Source of the DNA: Candidatus Odyssella thessalonicensis
GTDB lineage: Bacteria > Pseudomonadota > Alphaproteobacteria > Bin65
NCBI GenBank assembly: GCA_005240015.1
Contig: SBBV01000604.1
Location: 1 to 10,017 of the forward strand
DNA: 10,017 bases
Reading direction: 5' to 3'
Part shown: positions 1 through 5,078 of the stretch, piece by piece
Numbering within the stretch: the stretch's first letter is position 1
Layout of the letters: every line of letters begins with the position of its first letter
Made by a program: the position numbers and the translations under genes
The notes under the pieces: model-generated
Databases searched by the model: none
Told to the model about the DNA's origin: nothing
What the model saw: only the letters and a program-made list of their open reading frames with translations

Positions 1-3
1 AGC

Positions 4-25
4 CTTCCCCCGCTTGCGGGGGAAG
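4..25. repeat. Perfect G/C hairpin, intergenic repeat fragment
   Basis: Ten-base perfect arms, CTTCCCCCGC at 4-13 and GCGGGGGAAG at 16-25, are separated by two bases. C-run/G-run hairpins of this kind are widespread between genes in many alphaproteobacterial genomes. It lies about 150 bases beyond the stop of the crotonase gene and is cut close to the window edge, so its left limit is unknown. It could also act as a terminator or mRNA-stabilising structure for a gene to the left. No coding function is supported for 1-176. Confidence 0.6.
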
Positions 26-102
26 TTTGGATGGAGGTCTCGCCGCCGCTCCGCACTTGGCCGCTCGGCACTGCGCTGCATCGACTCGTGAATGTCGTCG
101 TC

Positions 103-175
103 CTCACCCCCACCCCAACCGCTATTCGCGGGGGAGGGAGTCCTTCTCCCCGTCTCCCCGCCTCCTGCGATCTTT
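103..175. repeat. Degenerate C-rich/G-rich intergenic repeat
   Basis: This stretch opens with a C-rich run (103-118), continues to a G-rich run (129-140) and then C-rich tracts (144-165). It resembles the common alphaproteobacterial intergenic module in which a CTCACCCCCACCCC-like arm is followed by a CCCCCGC/GCGGGGG hairpin. Here the central hairpin has decayed, since only one side is intact. It lies immediately downstream of the crotonase stop codon on the minus strand and may contribute to 3' end formation. The family assignment is from memory of the pattern, not from a search. Confidence 0.4.
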
Positions 176-176
176 C

Positions 177-1052
177 CTAATTTCCCTCGAAGACGGGCTT
201 TTCCTTCTTCACGAACGCGTTGTAGGCGCGGCGGAAGTCTTCGGTCTGCATGCAGATCGCCTGCGCCTGGGCCTCGGCCTCGATGAACTGGTCGATGCCC
301 ATGTTCCATTCCTTGTCGAGCATCGTCTTGGTGATGCCGTTGGCAAAGGTGGGCCCGGCGGCGATGCGCTCGGCGAGCGTGCGCGCCTCGCTCATCAGCG
401 CCTCGGGGTCGACGAGCTTGTTGTAGAAGCCCCAGCGCTCGGCCTCGTCGGCCTTCATCGCGCGGCCGGTGAACAAGAGCTCGGCGGCGCGGCCCTGGCC
501 GATGATGCGCGGCAGCATCGCGCAAGCGCCCATGTCGCAGCCGGCGAGGCCGACGCGGTTGAACAGGAACGCCACCGACGAGCGCGGCGTGCCGAGGCGG
601 AGATCGGACGCCATCGCGACGCACGAGCCCGCGCCGGCGCAGACGCCGTCGATCGCGGCGATGACCACCTGCGGGCAGCCGCGGATCGCCTTGATGAGGT
701 CGCCGGTCATGCGGGTGAAGTTCAGGAGGCCCGTCATGTCCATCTTGATCAGCGGACCGATGATCTCGTGCACGTCGCCGCCCGAGCAGAAATTTCCGCC
801 CGCGCCGGTGACGATCACGGCCTTCACGTCCTCGGCGTAGACGAGCGCCCGGAACGTGTCGCGCATCTCGGCATAGGACTGGAACGTGATCGGGTTCTTG
901 CGCTCGGGGCGATTGAGCGTGAGCGTCGCGATCTTGCCCTGGACCTCCCAGCCGAAATGCTTGGGCTTCAAGGCGGCGGCGCGCGTCGGCGCCGTGTCGG
1001 CGAGCATCTGGCCGAAGATGCGGCCCTTGTCGGTCTGCGGGCGGTCGTTCAT
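177..1052 (-). CDS. Enoyl-CoA hydratase/isomerase (crotonase) family protein
   Basis: A 291-residue crotonase-fold protein predicted to act on an acyl- or aroyl-CoA thioester in the cytoplasm. The usual core begins near residue 33 ([20 protein letters not shown]), after about 30 extra N-terminal residues. The oxyanion-hole segments are visible as GNFCSGGD (86-93) and DGVCAGAG (135-142). The two glutamates of classical enoyl-CoA hydratase (rat E144 and E164) are not kept: they align with C144 and R166 in SCVAM and FNRVGLAG. D173 in [10 protein letters not shown] sits where some other crotonases (MenB-like) carry a catalytic aspartate. It is therefore probably not a plain hydratase, and may be a hydrolase, isomerase or ring-cleaving member. 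The ATG overlaps the MarR stop as ATGA, so it is the last gene of the SDR-MarR-crotonase operon and is probably translationally coupled. The family is certain; the substrate is unknown. Confidence 0.93.
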   Translation of the reverse strand: MNDRPQTDKGRIFGQMLADTAPTRAAALKPKHFGWEVQGKIATLTLNRPERKNPITFQSYAEMRDTFRALVYAEDVKAVIVTGAGGNFCSGGDVHEIIGPLIKMDMTGLLNFTRMTGDLIKAIRGCPQVVIAAIDGVCAGAGSCVAMASDLRLGTPRSSVAFLFNRVGLAGCDMGACAMLPRIIGQGRAAELLFTGRAMKADEAERWGFYNKLVDPEALMSEARTLAERIAAGPTFANGITKTMLDKEWNMGIDQFIEAEAQAQAICMQTEDFRRAYNAFVKKEKPVFEGN

Positions 1053-1582
1053 TTCTCGTCCTTTCGCTTTTCGGGCTCGCGCTCGCGCGCATGGTCGCGA
1101 GTCTCGAACGAGGTCTTGAGCTTGCCCAGGAGGCGATGCAGTTCGGCAAGCTCGGCGCGGGCGAGCCCCTGGAAGCGCTCGGCGATGAAGGCCTGGTGCT
1201 TGGGGATCATCGCCTCGAAGGCCTGCTTGCCGGCGGGCGTGAGCCGCACGAGCTGCGCGCGGCGGTCGTGCGGCGCCGGCTGGCGCGCGACGAGGCCTTC
1301 GGTGACCAGCCGGTCGATGAGGCCGGTGACATTGCCGTTGGTCACCATGAGCCGGCGCGAGAGCTCGCCCATGGTCAAGCCCTCCGGCGCGCGCTCGAGC
1401 TGCGAGAGCAGATCGAAGCGCGGCAACGTGATGCCGAACTCCTCGCGCAGGCCCTGGCGCACGCTGCGCTCGATGAGCGTCGCGCAGGTGAGCAGCCGGA
1501 ACCAGACGCGGAGGTCGAGCCGGTCGTCCTTGGTGAGCGCGGTCTCGCGGTCGCGCGCGGCGGGTGCCACGGATACGGCCAT
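1049..1582 (-). CDS. MarR-family transcriptional regulator
   Basis: A 177-residue winged-helix regulator. Helices at about 20-65 form the dimer arm. The DNA-binding part spans about 69-118: [21 protein letters not shown] is the helix-turn-helix, followed by the wing with the family's DRR signature ([14 protein letters not shown]). The ATG at 1582 is chosen because it shares one base with the SDR stop (TAATG). The longer open frame upstream runs inside the SDR gene and its translation has no domain. The charged C-terminal tail (about 160-177) is unusual but ends in ATGA overlap with the crotonase gene. MarR proteins in aromatic-acid clusters (BadR, CouR, FerC types) are usually repressors released by an aryl-CoA ligand. 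By position this one probably controls its own operon and the divergent RidA-like gene through the palindromes at 2422-2449. Confidence 0.92.
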   Translation of the reverse strand: MAVSVAPAARDRETALTKDDRLDLRVWFRLLTCATLIERSVRQGLREEFGITLPRFDLLSQLERAPEGLTMGELSRRLMVTNGNVTGLIDRLVTEGLVARQPAPHDRRAQLVRLTPAGKQAFEAMIPKHQAFIAERFQGLARAELAELHRLLGKLKTSFETRDHAREREPEKRKDEK

Positions 1583-2400
1583 TACATCACCTCTCCTCCG
1601 GCCACGGGGATCGCGAGGCCGGTGATCGAATGCGAAGCGGGGAGTGCCAGCCAGGCGACGACGCTCGCCACCTCCTCGGGCCCGATCAGGCGCCCCTGCG
1701 GATTGGCCTTCGCCAGCTCGGCGCGCGCCTCGGCTTCGCTCTTGCCGGTCTTGGCGACGATGTTGGCGACGGTGTCCTTGGTCATGTCGGTCTCCACGTA
1801 AGAGGGGCACACCGCGTTGACGGTGACGCCGGTCTTGGCCAGTTCGAGCGCCAGCGCCTTGGTCAGGCCCACCACCGCGTGCTTCGACGCCACATAGGCC
1901 GAGACGTAACGATAGCCGATGAGGCCGGCGGTCGACGCGATGTTGATCACGCGCCCATAGCCCGCCTCGGTCATGGCCGGCAGCGCCTGCTGGATGCAGA
2001 GAAAGGTGCTGGCGAGGTTGGCGTCGAGCATTTTTTGCAGGAACGCGAGGTCCATCCGCTTCACCGGCCTGCTCTCGCCGCGCCCGGCATTGTTGACGAG
2101 GATCTGCACCGGCCCGAGCGCGCGCGTGGCCGCGGCAAACGCGTTCGCGACCTGCGCCGCATCGGTGACATCGGCGGCGACCGCCTCGACCGGCACGGTG
2201 TAGCGCGCGTTGAGCCGCGCCTTCATCGCCTCGACCGGCTCCTTGCTGCGCCCGATCAGCGTCAAGGCAGCGCCGCGCGCCGCGAGGTGCTCGGCGATGG
2301 CCGCGCCGATGCCGCGGCCGCCGCCGGTGACGACGGCATGCTGGCCGGTGAACGGCTTCAGATCGACGGTAGCGTCCGGGCGCGGAAGGTCGGGGGCCAT
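1582..2400 (-). CDS. Short-chain dehydrogenase/reductase (classical SDR)
   Basis: A 272-residue NAD(P)-dependent oxidoreductase of the classical SDR type. The Rossmann glycine motif is TGGGRGIG (25-32), followed by D77 in AADVTD and NNAG (103-106). The catalytic set is N128, S156, Y169 and K173 (YVASK). R51 just after the second strand (LIGRS) favours NADP(H). The C-terminal [12 protein letters not shown] is typical of the fold. An alternative TTG start four codons upstream (2412) is in frame, but neither start has a clear ribosome site. ATG at 2400 is preferred because it gives a normal leader from the promoter proposed at 2429-2458. In aromatic-CoA and fatty-acid-type clusters such SDRs often act as 3-hydroxyacyl-CoA dehydrogenases; that role here is inferred from the adjacent crotonase. 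It is the first gene of the operon. Confidence 0.93.
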   Translation of the reverse strand: MAPDLPRPDATVDLKPFTGQHAVVTGGGRGIGAAIAEHLAARGAALTLIGRSKEPVEAMKARLNARYTVPVEAVAADVTDAAQVANAFAAATRALGPVQILVNNAGRGESRPVKRMDLAFLQKMLDANLASTFLCIQQALPAMTEAGYGRVINIASTAGLIGYRYVSAYVASKHAVVGLTKALALELAKTGVTVNAVCPSYVETDMTKDTVANIVAKTGKSEAEARAELAKANPQGRLIGPEEVASVVAWLALPASHSITGLAIPVAGGEVM

Positions 2401-2421
2401 GGCTTGCGGCAATGCGGAAAT

Positions 2422-2449
2422 TATTTTAAGTCTAAAATATATAGGCCTA
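2422..2449. promoter_or_regulatory. Candidate MarR operator: two adjacent palindromes
   Basis: The AT-rich core of the divergent gap holds an 18-bp inverted repeat, TATTTTA (2422-2428), spacer AGTC, TAAAATA (2433-2439). Next to it is the perfect 8-bp palindrome TAGGCCTA (2442-2449). Both contain CTAAA half-sites, spaced 15 bases apart (2432-2436 and 2447-2451). MarR dimers commonly bind 16-20 bp palindromes of this kind in their own promoters, and a marR gene lies in the adjacent operon. The first palindrome covers the proposed -10 of the minus-strand promoter, which fits repression. Confidence 0.55.
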
Positions 2450-2458
2450 AACTTTCAA
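2429..2458 (-). promoter_or_regulatory. Candidate sigma-70 promoter for the SDR-MarR-crotonase operon
   Basis: On the minus strand, TTGAAA (2458-2453) is followed after 18 bases by TAGACT (2434-2429). Transcription would start near 2422, giving a leader of about 22 bases before the SDR ATG. The plus strand of the same core carries a -10-like TAAAAT (2433-2438) that could serve the RidA-like gene, though no convincing -35 was seen for it. The two promoters would overlap and share the palindromes. Confidence 0.4.
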
Positions 2459-2497
2459 GGGAGGCGTGCCGTCGCAGGCACGCGCGAGGAAAGCGCC

Positions 2498-2893
2498 ATG
2501 CGCACGCTGTTGCCGCCGGGCTGGCCGCGGCCCAAGGGCTATGCCAACGGCATCGCCGCCGAGGGCCGCTTCGTGTTCGTCGCCGGCGAGGTCGGCTGGA
2601 ACCCGCTCACCGAGAAATTCGACGTGAAGGATTTCGTCGGCCAGTTCCGCCAGACGCTCAAGAACGTCGTCGCGATCCTGGCCGAAGGCGGCGCCAAGCC
2701 CGAACACATGGTGCGCATGACCTGGTACGTGACCGACAAGCGCGAATACCTAGCCAATCTTGCTGGTGTGGGCGAGGCGTGGCGCGAGGTCATGGGCCGC
2801 GTCTTCCCCTGCATTGCGGCGATCGAAGTGAAGGGCCTGATGGAGCCCGACGCCAAGATCGAGATCGAGACCACGGCGGTGGTTCCGCACTAG
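2498..2893 (+). CDS. RidA/YjgF-family protein lacking the catalytic arginine
   Basis: A 131-residue single-domain protein with the usual RidA length and fold pattern: an N-terminal Y-x-N-G-I segment (15-19), FVFVAGEVGW (25-34), the helix around 46-64, MTWYVTDKREY (74-84) and the closing strand DAKIEIETTAVV (118-129). In true RidA (2-imino/enamine deaminase) an arginine in the YPARS-x-VEV segment binds the substrate carboxylate. Here that segment reads FPCIAAIEV and the position is I106. It therefore belongs with the arginine-lacking Rid subfamilies, whose activity is not the classical imine hydrolysis. GAGGA at 2486-2490, seven bases before ATG, fixes the start. It is divergent from the MarR operon and probably co-regulated. 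RidA-like genes occur in 2-aminobenzoyl-CoA/salicylyl-CoA type clusters; that link is an inference. Confidence 0.9.
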   Translation: MRTLLPPGWPRPKGYANGIAAEGRFVFVAGEVGWNPLTEKFDVKDFVGQFRQTLKNVVAILAEGGAKPEHMVRMTWYVTDKREYLANLAGVGEAWREVMGRVFPCIAAIEVKGLMEPDAKIEIETTAVVPH

Positions 2894-2897
2894 CTCA

Positions 2898-2980
2898 ACT
2901 GTGGGACCGCGCGCCTCCAGGCGCGCTCTTCCTTTCCTGCCGCGACGAAGGGCGCGGCTGGAGGCGCGCGGTCCCACAGT
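2898..2980. repeat. Long inverted repeat (34-bp stem), element 1
   Basis: The arms 2898-2920 and 2958-2980 are perfectly complementary over 23 bases (starting ACTGTGGGACCGCG). Pairing continues inward to 2931/2947 with one G-G mismatch and one G-U pair, leaving a 15-nt loop. An alternative local hairpin, GCGCGCC-TCCA-GGCGCGC, exists at 2909-2926. It begins five bases after the RidA-like stop and could end transcription, although there is no T tract. The size and symmetry suggest a dispersed intergenic element rather than a simple terminator. Confidence 0.75.
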
Positions 2981-3065
2981 CCGGGGCTTGCCAGCGAACG
3001 ATTCTTGGCCGACACTTTTGCTCGTTCGGGGAAACGTCCGCGGCAGGTCCGCGAGGGCTCTACGC

Positions 3066-3488
3066 ATGAAACCCGACGATGCGACGAAGTTGGCTGCGGC
3101 CGTCGTCGCCGCCAATCGCGAATTCTATCGGGCGTTCGGGCAGCGCGACGTTGCCGCGATCGATCGCCTCTGGTCCCGCCAGCAGCCGGTCGCCTGCATC
3201 CATCCGGGCTGGGATGCGCTGACCGACCGCGCCGCCGTGATGCGCAGCTGGCGCCAGATCGTCGAGAGCCCGTCTGCGCCCGACATCGTCTGCAAGAACG
3301 AAACGCCCTTCGTGCTCGGCGACATCGCCTTCGTCGTCTGCCACGAAGTGCTGAGCGAGGGCGTCTTGGCCGCCACCAACATCTTCGCGCGCGAGGATGG
3401 CGACTGGAAGCTCGTGCACCATCAGGCGAGCCCGCTCGCGCTCCTGCCGCGCGACGAGCCCGCGGTGACGCCCTCGCGCCTCAACTGA
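3066..3488 (+). CDS. NTF2/SnoaL-like domain protein
   Basis: A 140-residue cytoplasmic protein with the cone-shaped NTF2-like fold pattern. It has a first helix (about 5-37, NREFYRAFGQRDVAAIDRLW), CIHPGWDALTDR (44-55), the helix RAAVMRSWRQI (55-65), and then four beta strands to about residue 125 (FVLGDIAFVVCHEVL, ATNIFAREDGDWKLVHHQASPL). SnoaL-like/DUF4440-type proteins range from small-molecule isomerases to non-enzymatic binding domains, so the function is not assigned. The ATG is chosen because GAGGG (3053-3057) lies eight bases upstream; the longer open frame upstream reads through the element at 2898-2980. It stands alone, separated by palindromic elements from both neighbours. Confidence 0.82.
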   Translation: MKPDDATKLAAAVVAANREFYRAFGQRDVAAIDRLWSRQQPVACIHPGWDALTDRAAVMRSWRQIVESPSAPDIVCKNETPFVLGDIAFVVCHEVLSEGVLAATNIFAREDGDWKLVHHQASPLALLPRDEPAVTPSRLN

Positions 3489-3489
3489 T

Positions 3490-3504
3490 CCGCCGCTGCG
3501 GCGG
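3490..3504 (+). terminator. Short G/C hairpin after the NTF2-like gene
   Basis: CCGCCG (3490-3495), loop CTG, CGGCGG (3499-3504) starts two bases after the stop codon. The six-base stem could pause or stabilise the transcript, but it is followed by a purine-rich stretch rather than a T run, so it is not a classic intrinsic terminator. Confidence 0.35.
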
Positions 3505-3516
3505 AAGCGAAGAGAA

Positions 3517-3618
3517 TTGAACCACCGAGGGCACTGAGGTCACGGAGTGTGAGCTGTCGCGCGCCAAAGGCGCGCAACATTTCTGTTCTCCGTGCCCTCT
3601 GTGTCCTCTGTGGTTCAA
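3517..3618. repeat. Imperfect long inverted repeat with 9-bp periodicity, element 2
   Basis: Arms 3517-3547 and 3588-3618 (31 bases each) pair with four mismatches. Each arm is built of roughly nine-base units; the right arm reads as CTCCGTGCC, CTCTGTGTC, CTCTGTGGT. The loop contains a perfect hairpin, GCGCGCC-AAA-GGCGCGC (3559-3575). Sequences of the type CCACAGAGG-ACACAGAGG are, from general knowledge, found dispersed between genes in many unrelated bacteria. It lies between the NTF2-like stop and the phosphatase start and codes for nothing convincing. Confidence 0.75.
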
Positions 3619-3650
3619 AACACGGTCGCGCCCCGCCGAGGCGTTTGCCG

Positions 3651-4229
3651 ATGATGCGTCTCGTACTTCTCGCGATTGCCGTGCTCGCGGCCGCACCGGC
3701 GCCTTCCGCCGATGAAAGCAGCGAACGCGCGCTCGCGGCGCTCAAGGCGGGCGGGCACTACGCGCTGATGCGCCATGCGCGGGCGCCGGGGCGCAGCGAT
3801 CCGGCCGATGCCCGTCTCGGCGATTGCGCGACGCAGCGCAATCTTGATGCCGCGGGCCGCGCCCAGGCAGCGCGCATCGGCGCCGGGCTTCGGCGCGCCG
3901 GCGTGACGATCTTCAAGGTCTATGCGAGCCGCTGGTGCCGCTGCATGGAAACGGCCGAGCGCCTGGCGGTGGCCGACGTGGAGCCGTTCGACATCCTGAA
4001 TTCGTTTGAGCGCAGGCTGGCGGCCGAGCGCGAGCAGACGCGGCTCGTGCGGGCGCTGGTCAGCGAGCCCATCCCGACACCCTCGGTGCTGCTGGTGACG
4101 CACCACGACAACATCGCGGCGCTGACGCGCATCATCACGCGCGAGGGCGAGATCGTCGTCGTGAAGCCCTTGGGCGGCGGCAGGTTCGAGACCGTCGGCC
4201 GCATTCGGCCCGATTTGCTCAGCGAGTGA
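3651..4229 (+). CDS. Exported histidine phosphatase family protein
   Basis: A 192-residue member of the histidine phosphatase (phosphoglycerate mutase-like) superfamily. The N-terminus (MMRLVLLAIAVLAAAPAPSA, 1-20) is a signal peptide, with cleavage likely before D21. The phosphorylated histidine is H42 in LMRHARAPG, an RHA variant of the usual RHG. Next come DCATQRNLDAAGR (58-70), R94/R97 and E100 in SRWCRCMETA, and the second histidine H151 in LLVTHHDN. It is predicted to hydrolyse a phosphoester in the periplasm; the substrate is unknown. ATG 3651 is preferred because GAGG (3638-3641) lies nine bases upstream; ATG 3654 is the alternative. The longer open frame upstream reads through element 2. 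At 192 residues it is compact, as expected of SixA-like and related small members. Confidence 0.87.
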   Translation: MMRLVLLAIAVLAAAPAPSADESSERALAALKAGGHYALMRHARAPGRSDPADARLGDCATQRNLDAAGRAQAARIGAGLRRAGVTIFKVYASRWCRCMETAERLAVADVEPFDILNSFERRLAAEREQTRLVRALVSEPIPTPSVLLVTHHDNIAALTRIITREGEIVVVKPLGGGRFETVGRIRPDLLSE

Positions 4230-4258
4230 CGTCGAGCATGCCGAAGCGAAGCGAGGGG

Positions 4259-4354
4259 TCATCACCAAGGCACCAAGTCACCAAGGCAAAAAACCCGGCG
4301 GTCGGCCGGCAGAATTCCGCTTGGTGCCTTCGTGTCTTGGTGTCTTGGTGGTGA
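4259..4354. repeat. Imperfect long inverted repeat with 8-bp periodicity, element 3
   Basis: Arms 4259-4288 and 4325-4354 (30 bases each) pair with four mismatches. The left arm is a run of CACCAAGG-type eight-base units (CACCAAGG, CACCAAGT, CACCAAGG from about 4264), and the right arm carries the complementary CTTGGTGT units. The loop has a smaller G/C hairpin, CCGGC (4295-4299) and GCCGG (4305-4309). It has the same layout as element 2 (long periodic arms plus an inner hairpin) but a different sequence. It lies between the phosphatase stop and the TetR operator. Confidence 0.75.
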
Positions 4355-4364
4355 AACTTGCGCG

Positions 4365-4389
4365 GATCCGTGATAGACGGATCGGTCTA
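4365..4389. promoter_or_regulatory. Candidate TetR operator: two overlapping palindromes
   Basis: GATCCGT (4365-4371), spacer GATAG, ACGGATC (4377-4383) is a perfect inverted repeat. Overlapping it is TAGAC (4374-4378), six bases, GTCTA (4385-4389). The second has the TAGAC-n6-GTCTA shape known for NemR-like TetR regulators. The right end lies 16 bases before the TetR ATG, an ideal position for autorepression. Confidence 0.6.
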
Positions 4390-4405
4390 AGACCCCCGTT
4401 CCGTC

Positions 4406-4981
4406 ATGGCCCAGCGCGGCACGAAGCGCGGCAATGCCCGCCTGCAACTGATCGACACGGCGCTCGACCTGTTCGATCGCCACGGATTCCACGCAGTCGG
4501 CATCGACAAGATCCTCTCCACCGCCGGGCTCGCGAAGATGACGCTCTATCATCACTTCGCGTCGAAGGAGGAGCTGATCGTGGCGGTGCTCGAGAAGCGC
4601 GACACCGCGTTCCGCGCGGATTTCGCCGCCGCGATCGCCGATGACGCCGACGGCCGCGCCAAGCTCCTCGCCATGTTCGACGCGATCGAGGCGTGGACGC
4701 GCGATCCGGCGTTCCGCGGCTCGCTGTTCGACAAGGCCGCGGCCGAATACGGCGAGAAGGAGCATCCGGTGAAGAAGGCCGTGCTCTCGCACAAGGCCTG
4801 GCTGTTCGGCGAGGTGCGCCGCGCCGCCGCGGCGACCGGTGCCGCCGATCCGGTGAAGCTCGCAGCCGAGCTCTTCCTGCTCATGGAGGGCGCGGTGCTC
4901 GCGGCGGCGGTGACGGGCGACCGCACCGCCGTGCGCCGCGCCAAGGCGGCGGCGGAGACGTTGATTGCGGCAGCCTCGTGA
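4406..4981 (+). CDS. TetR/AcrR-family transcriptional regulator
   Basis: A 191-residue regulator of normal family length. The N-terminal DNA-binding domain spans about 11-57. The helix-turn-helix is VGIDKILSTAGLAKMTLYHHF (about 31-51), ending in the family's YHHFxSKEEL signature. The remaining helices (58-191) form the ligand pocket and dimer surface and match no subfamily I can name. There is no clear ribosome site before ATG 4406, but no other in-frame start was found nearby and the HTH begins at the expected distance. The palindromes at 4365-4389 suggest autoregulation. Regulated targets may include the propeller gene 97 bases downstream on the same strand, which is an inference from proximity only. 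Confidence 0.92.
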   Translation: MAQRGTKRGNARLQLIDTALDLFDRHGFHAVGIDKILSTAGLAKMTLYHHFASKEELIVAVLEKRDTAFRADFAAAIADDADGRAKLLAMFDAIEAWTRDPAFRGSLFDKAAAEYGEKEHPVKKAVLSHKAWLFGEVRRAAAATGAADPVKLAAELFLLMEGAVLAAAVTGDRTAVRRAKAAAETLIAAAS

Positions 4982-4982
4982 C

Positions 4983-4997
4983 GGTGAATCGTTCACC
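4983..4997. promoter_or_regulatory. Small inverted repeat upstream of the propeller gene
   Basis: GGTGAA (4983-4988), TCG, TTCACC (4992-4997) is a perfect 6-bp inverted repeat starting two bases after the TetR stop. It could be a weak terminator hairpin (no T run follows) or an operator, since it lies about 25 bases upstream of the TTGACA at 5022. Confidence 0.3.
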
Positions 4998-5021
4998 AAA
5001 TGCCGCACGTTTCTTCGCGAA

Positions 5022-5050
5022 TTGACAAGCCTTGGCCGCTAGCCTAGCCC
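5022..5050 (+). promoter_or_regulatory. Candidate promoter of the propeller gene
   Basis: A perfect -35 hexamer TTGACA (5022-5027) is followed at 17-bp spacing by TAGCCC (5045-5050), a weak -10. Transcription would begin near 5057, which argues against the GTG at 5058 as a start and in favour of ATG 5079. Confidence 0.4.
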
Positions 5051-5078
5051 GATCAGCGTGTTCGGATCGGCGCACCGC

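Noticed and set aside
27..1625. 532-codon plus-strand open frame across the crotonase and MarR genes
   Set aside because: It is antisense to two clear protein families, its translation is Arg/Ala/His-rich low complexity with no motif, and such open antisense frames are expected in G+C-rich DNA.
1583..1810. N-terminal extension of MarR to 253 residues
   Set aside because: The extra 76 codons lie inside the SDR gene in another frame and encode Arg/Gly-rich sequence. The ATG at 1582 overlapping the SDR stop is the natural start.
2995..3028. CGAACGA/TCGTTCG inverted repeat with a 20-base spacer before the NTF2-like gene
   Set aside because: The seven-base arms at this distance are weak in G+C-rich DNA, and no promoter element is associated with them.
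4262..5008. Minus-strand open frame opposite the TetR gene
   Set aside because: It is antisense to an obvious TetR protein and also runs through element 3. The translation is His/Arg-rich with no motif.
5058..5078. GTG at 5058 as start of the propeller gene
   Set aside because: It would add seven residues in front of a clean signal peptide and coincides with the expected transcription start of the TTGACA promoter. ATG 5079 fits better.
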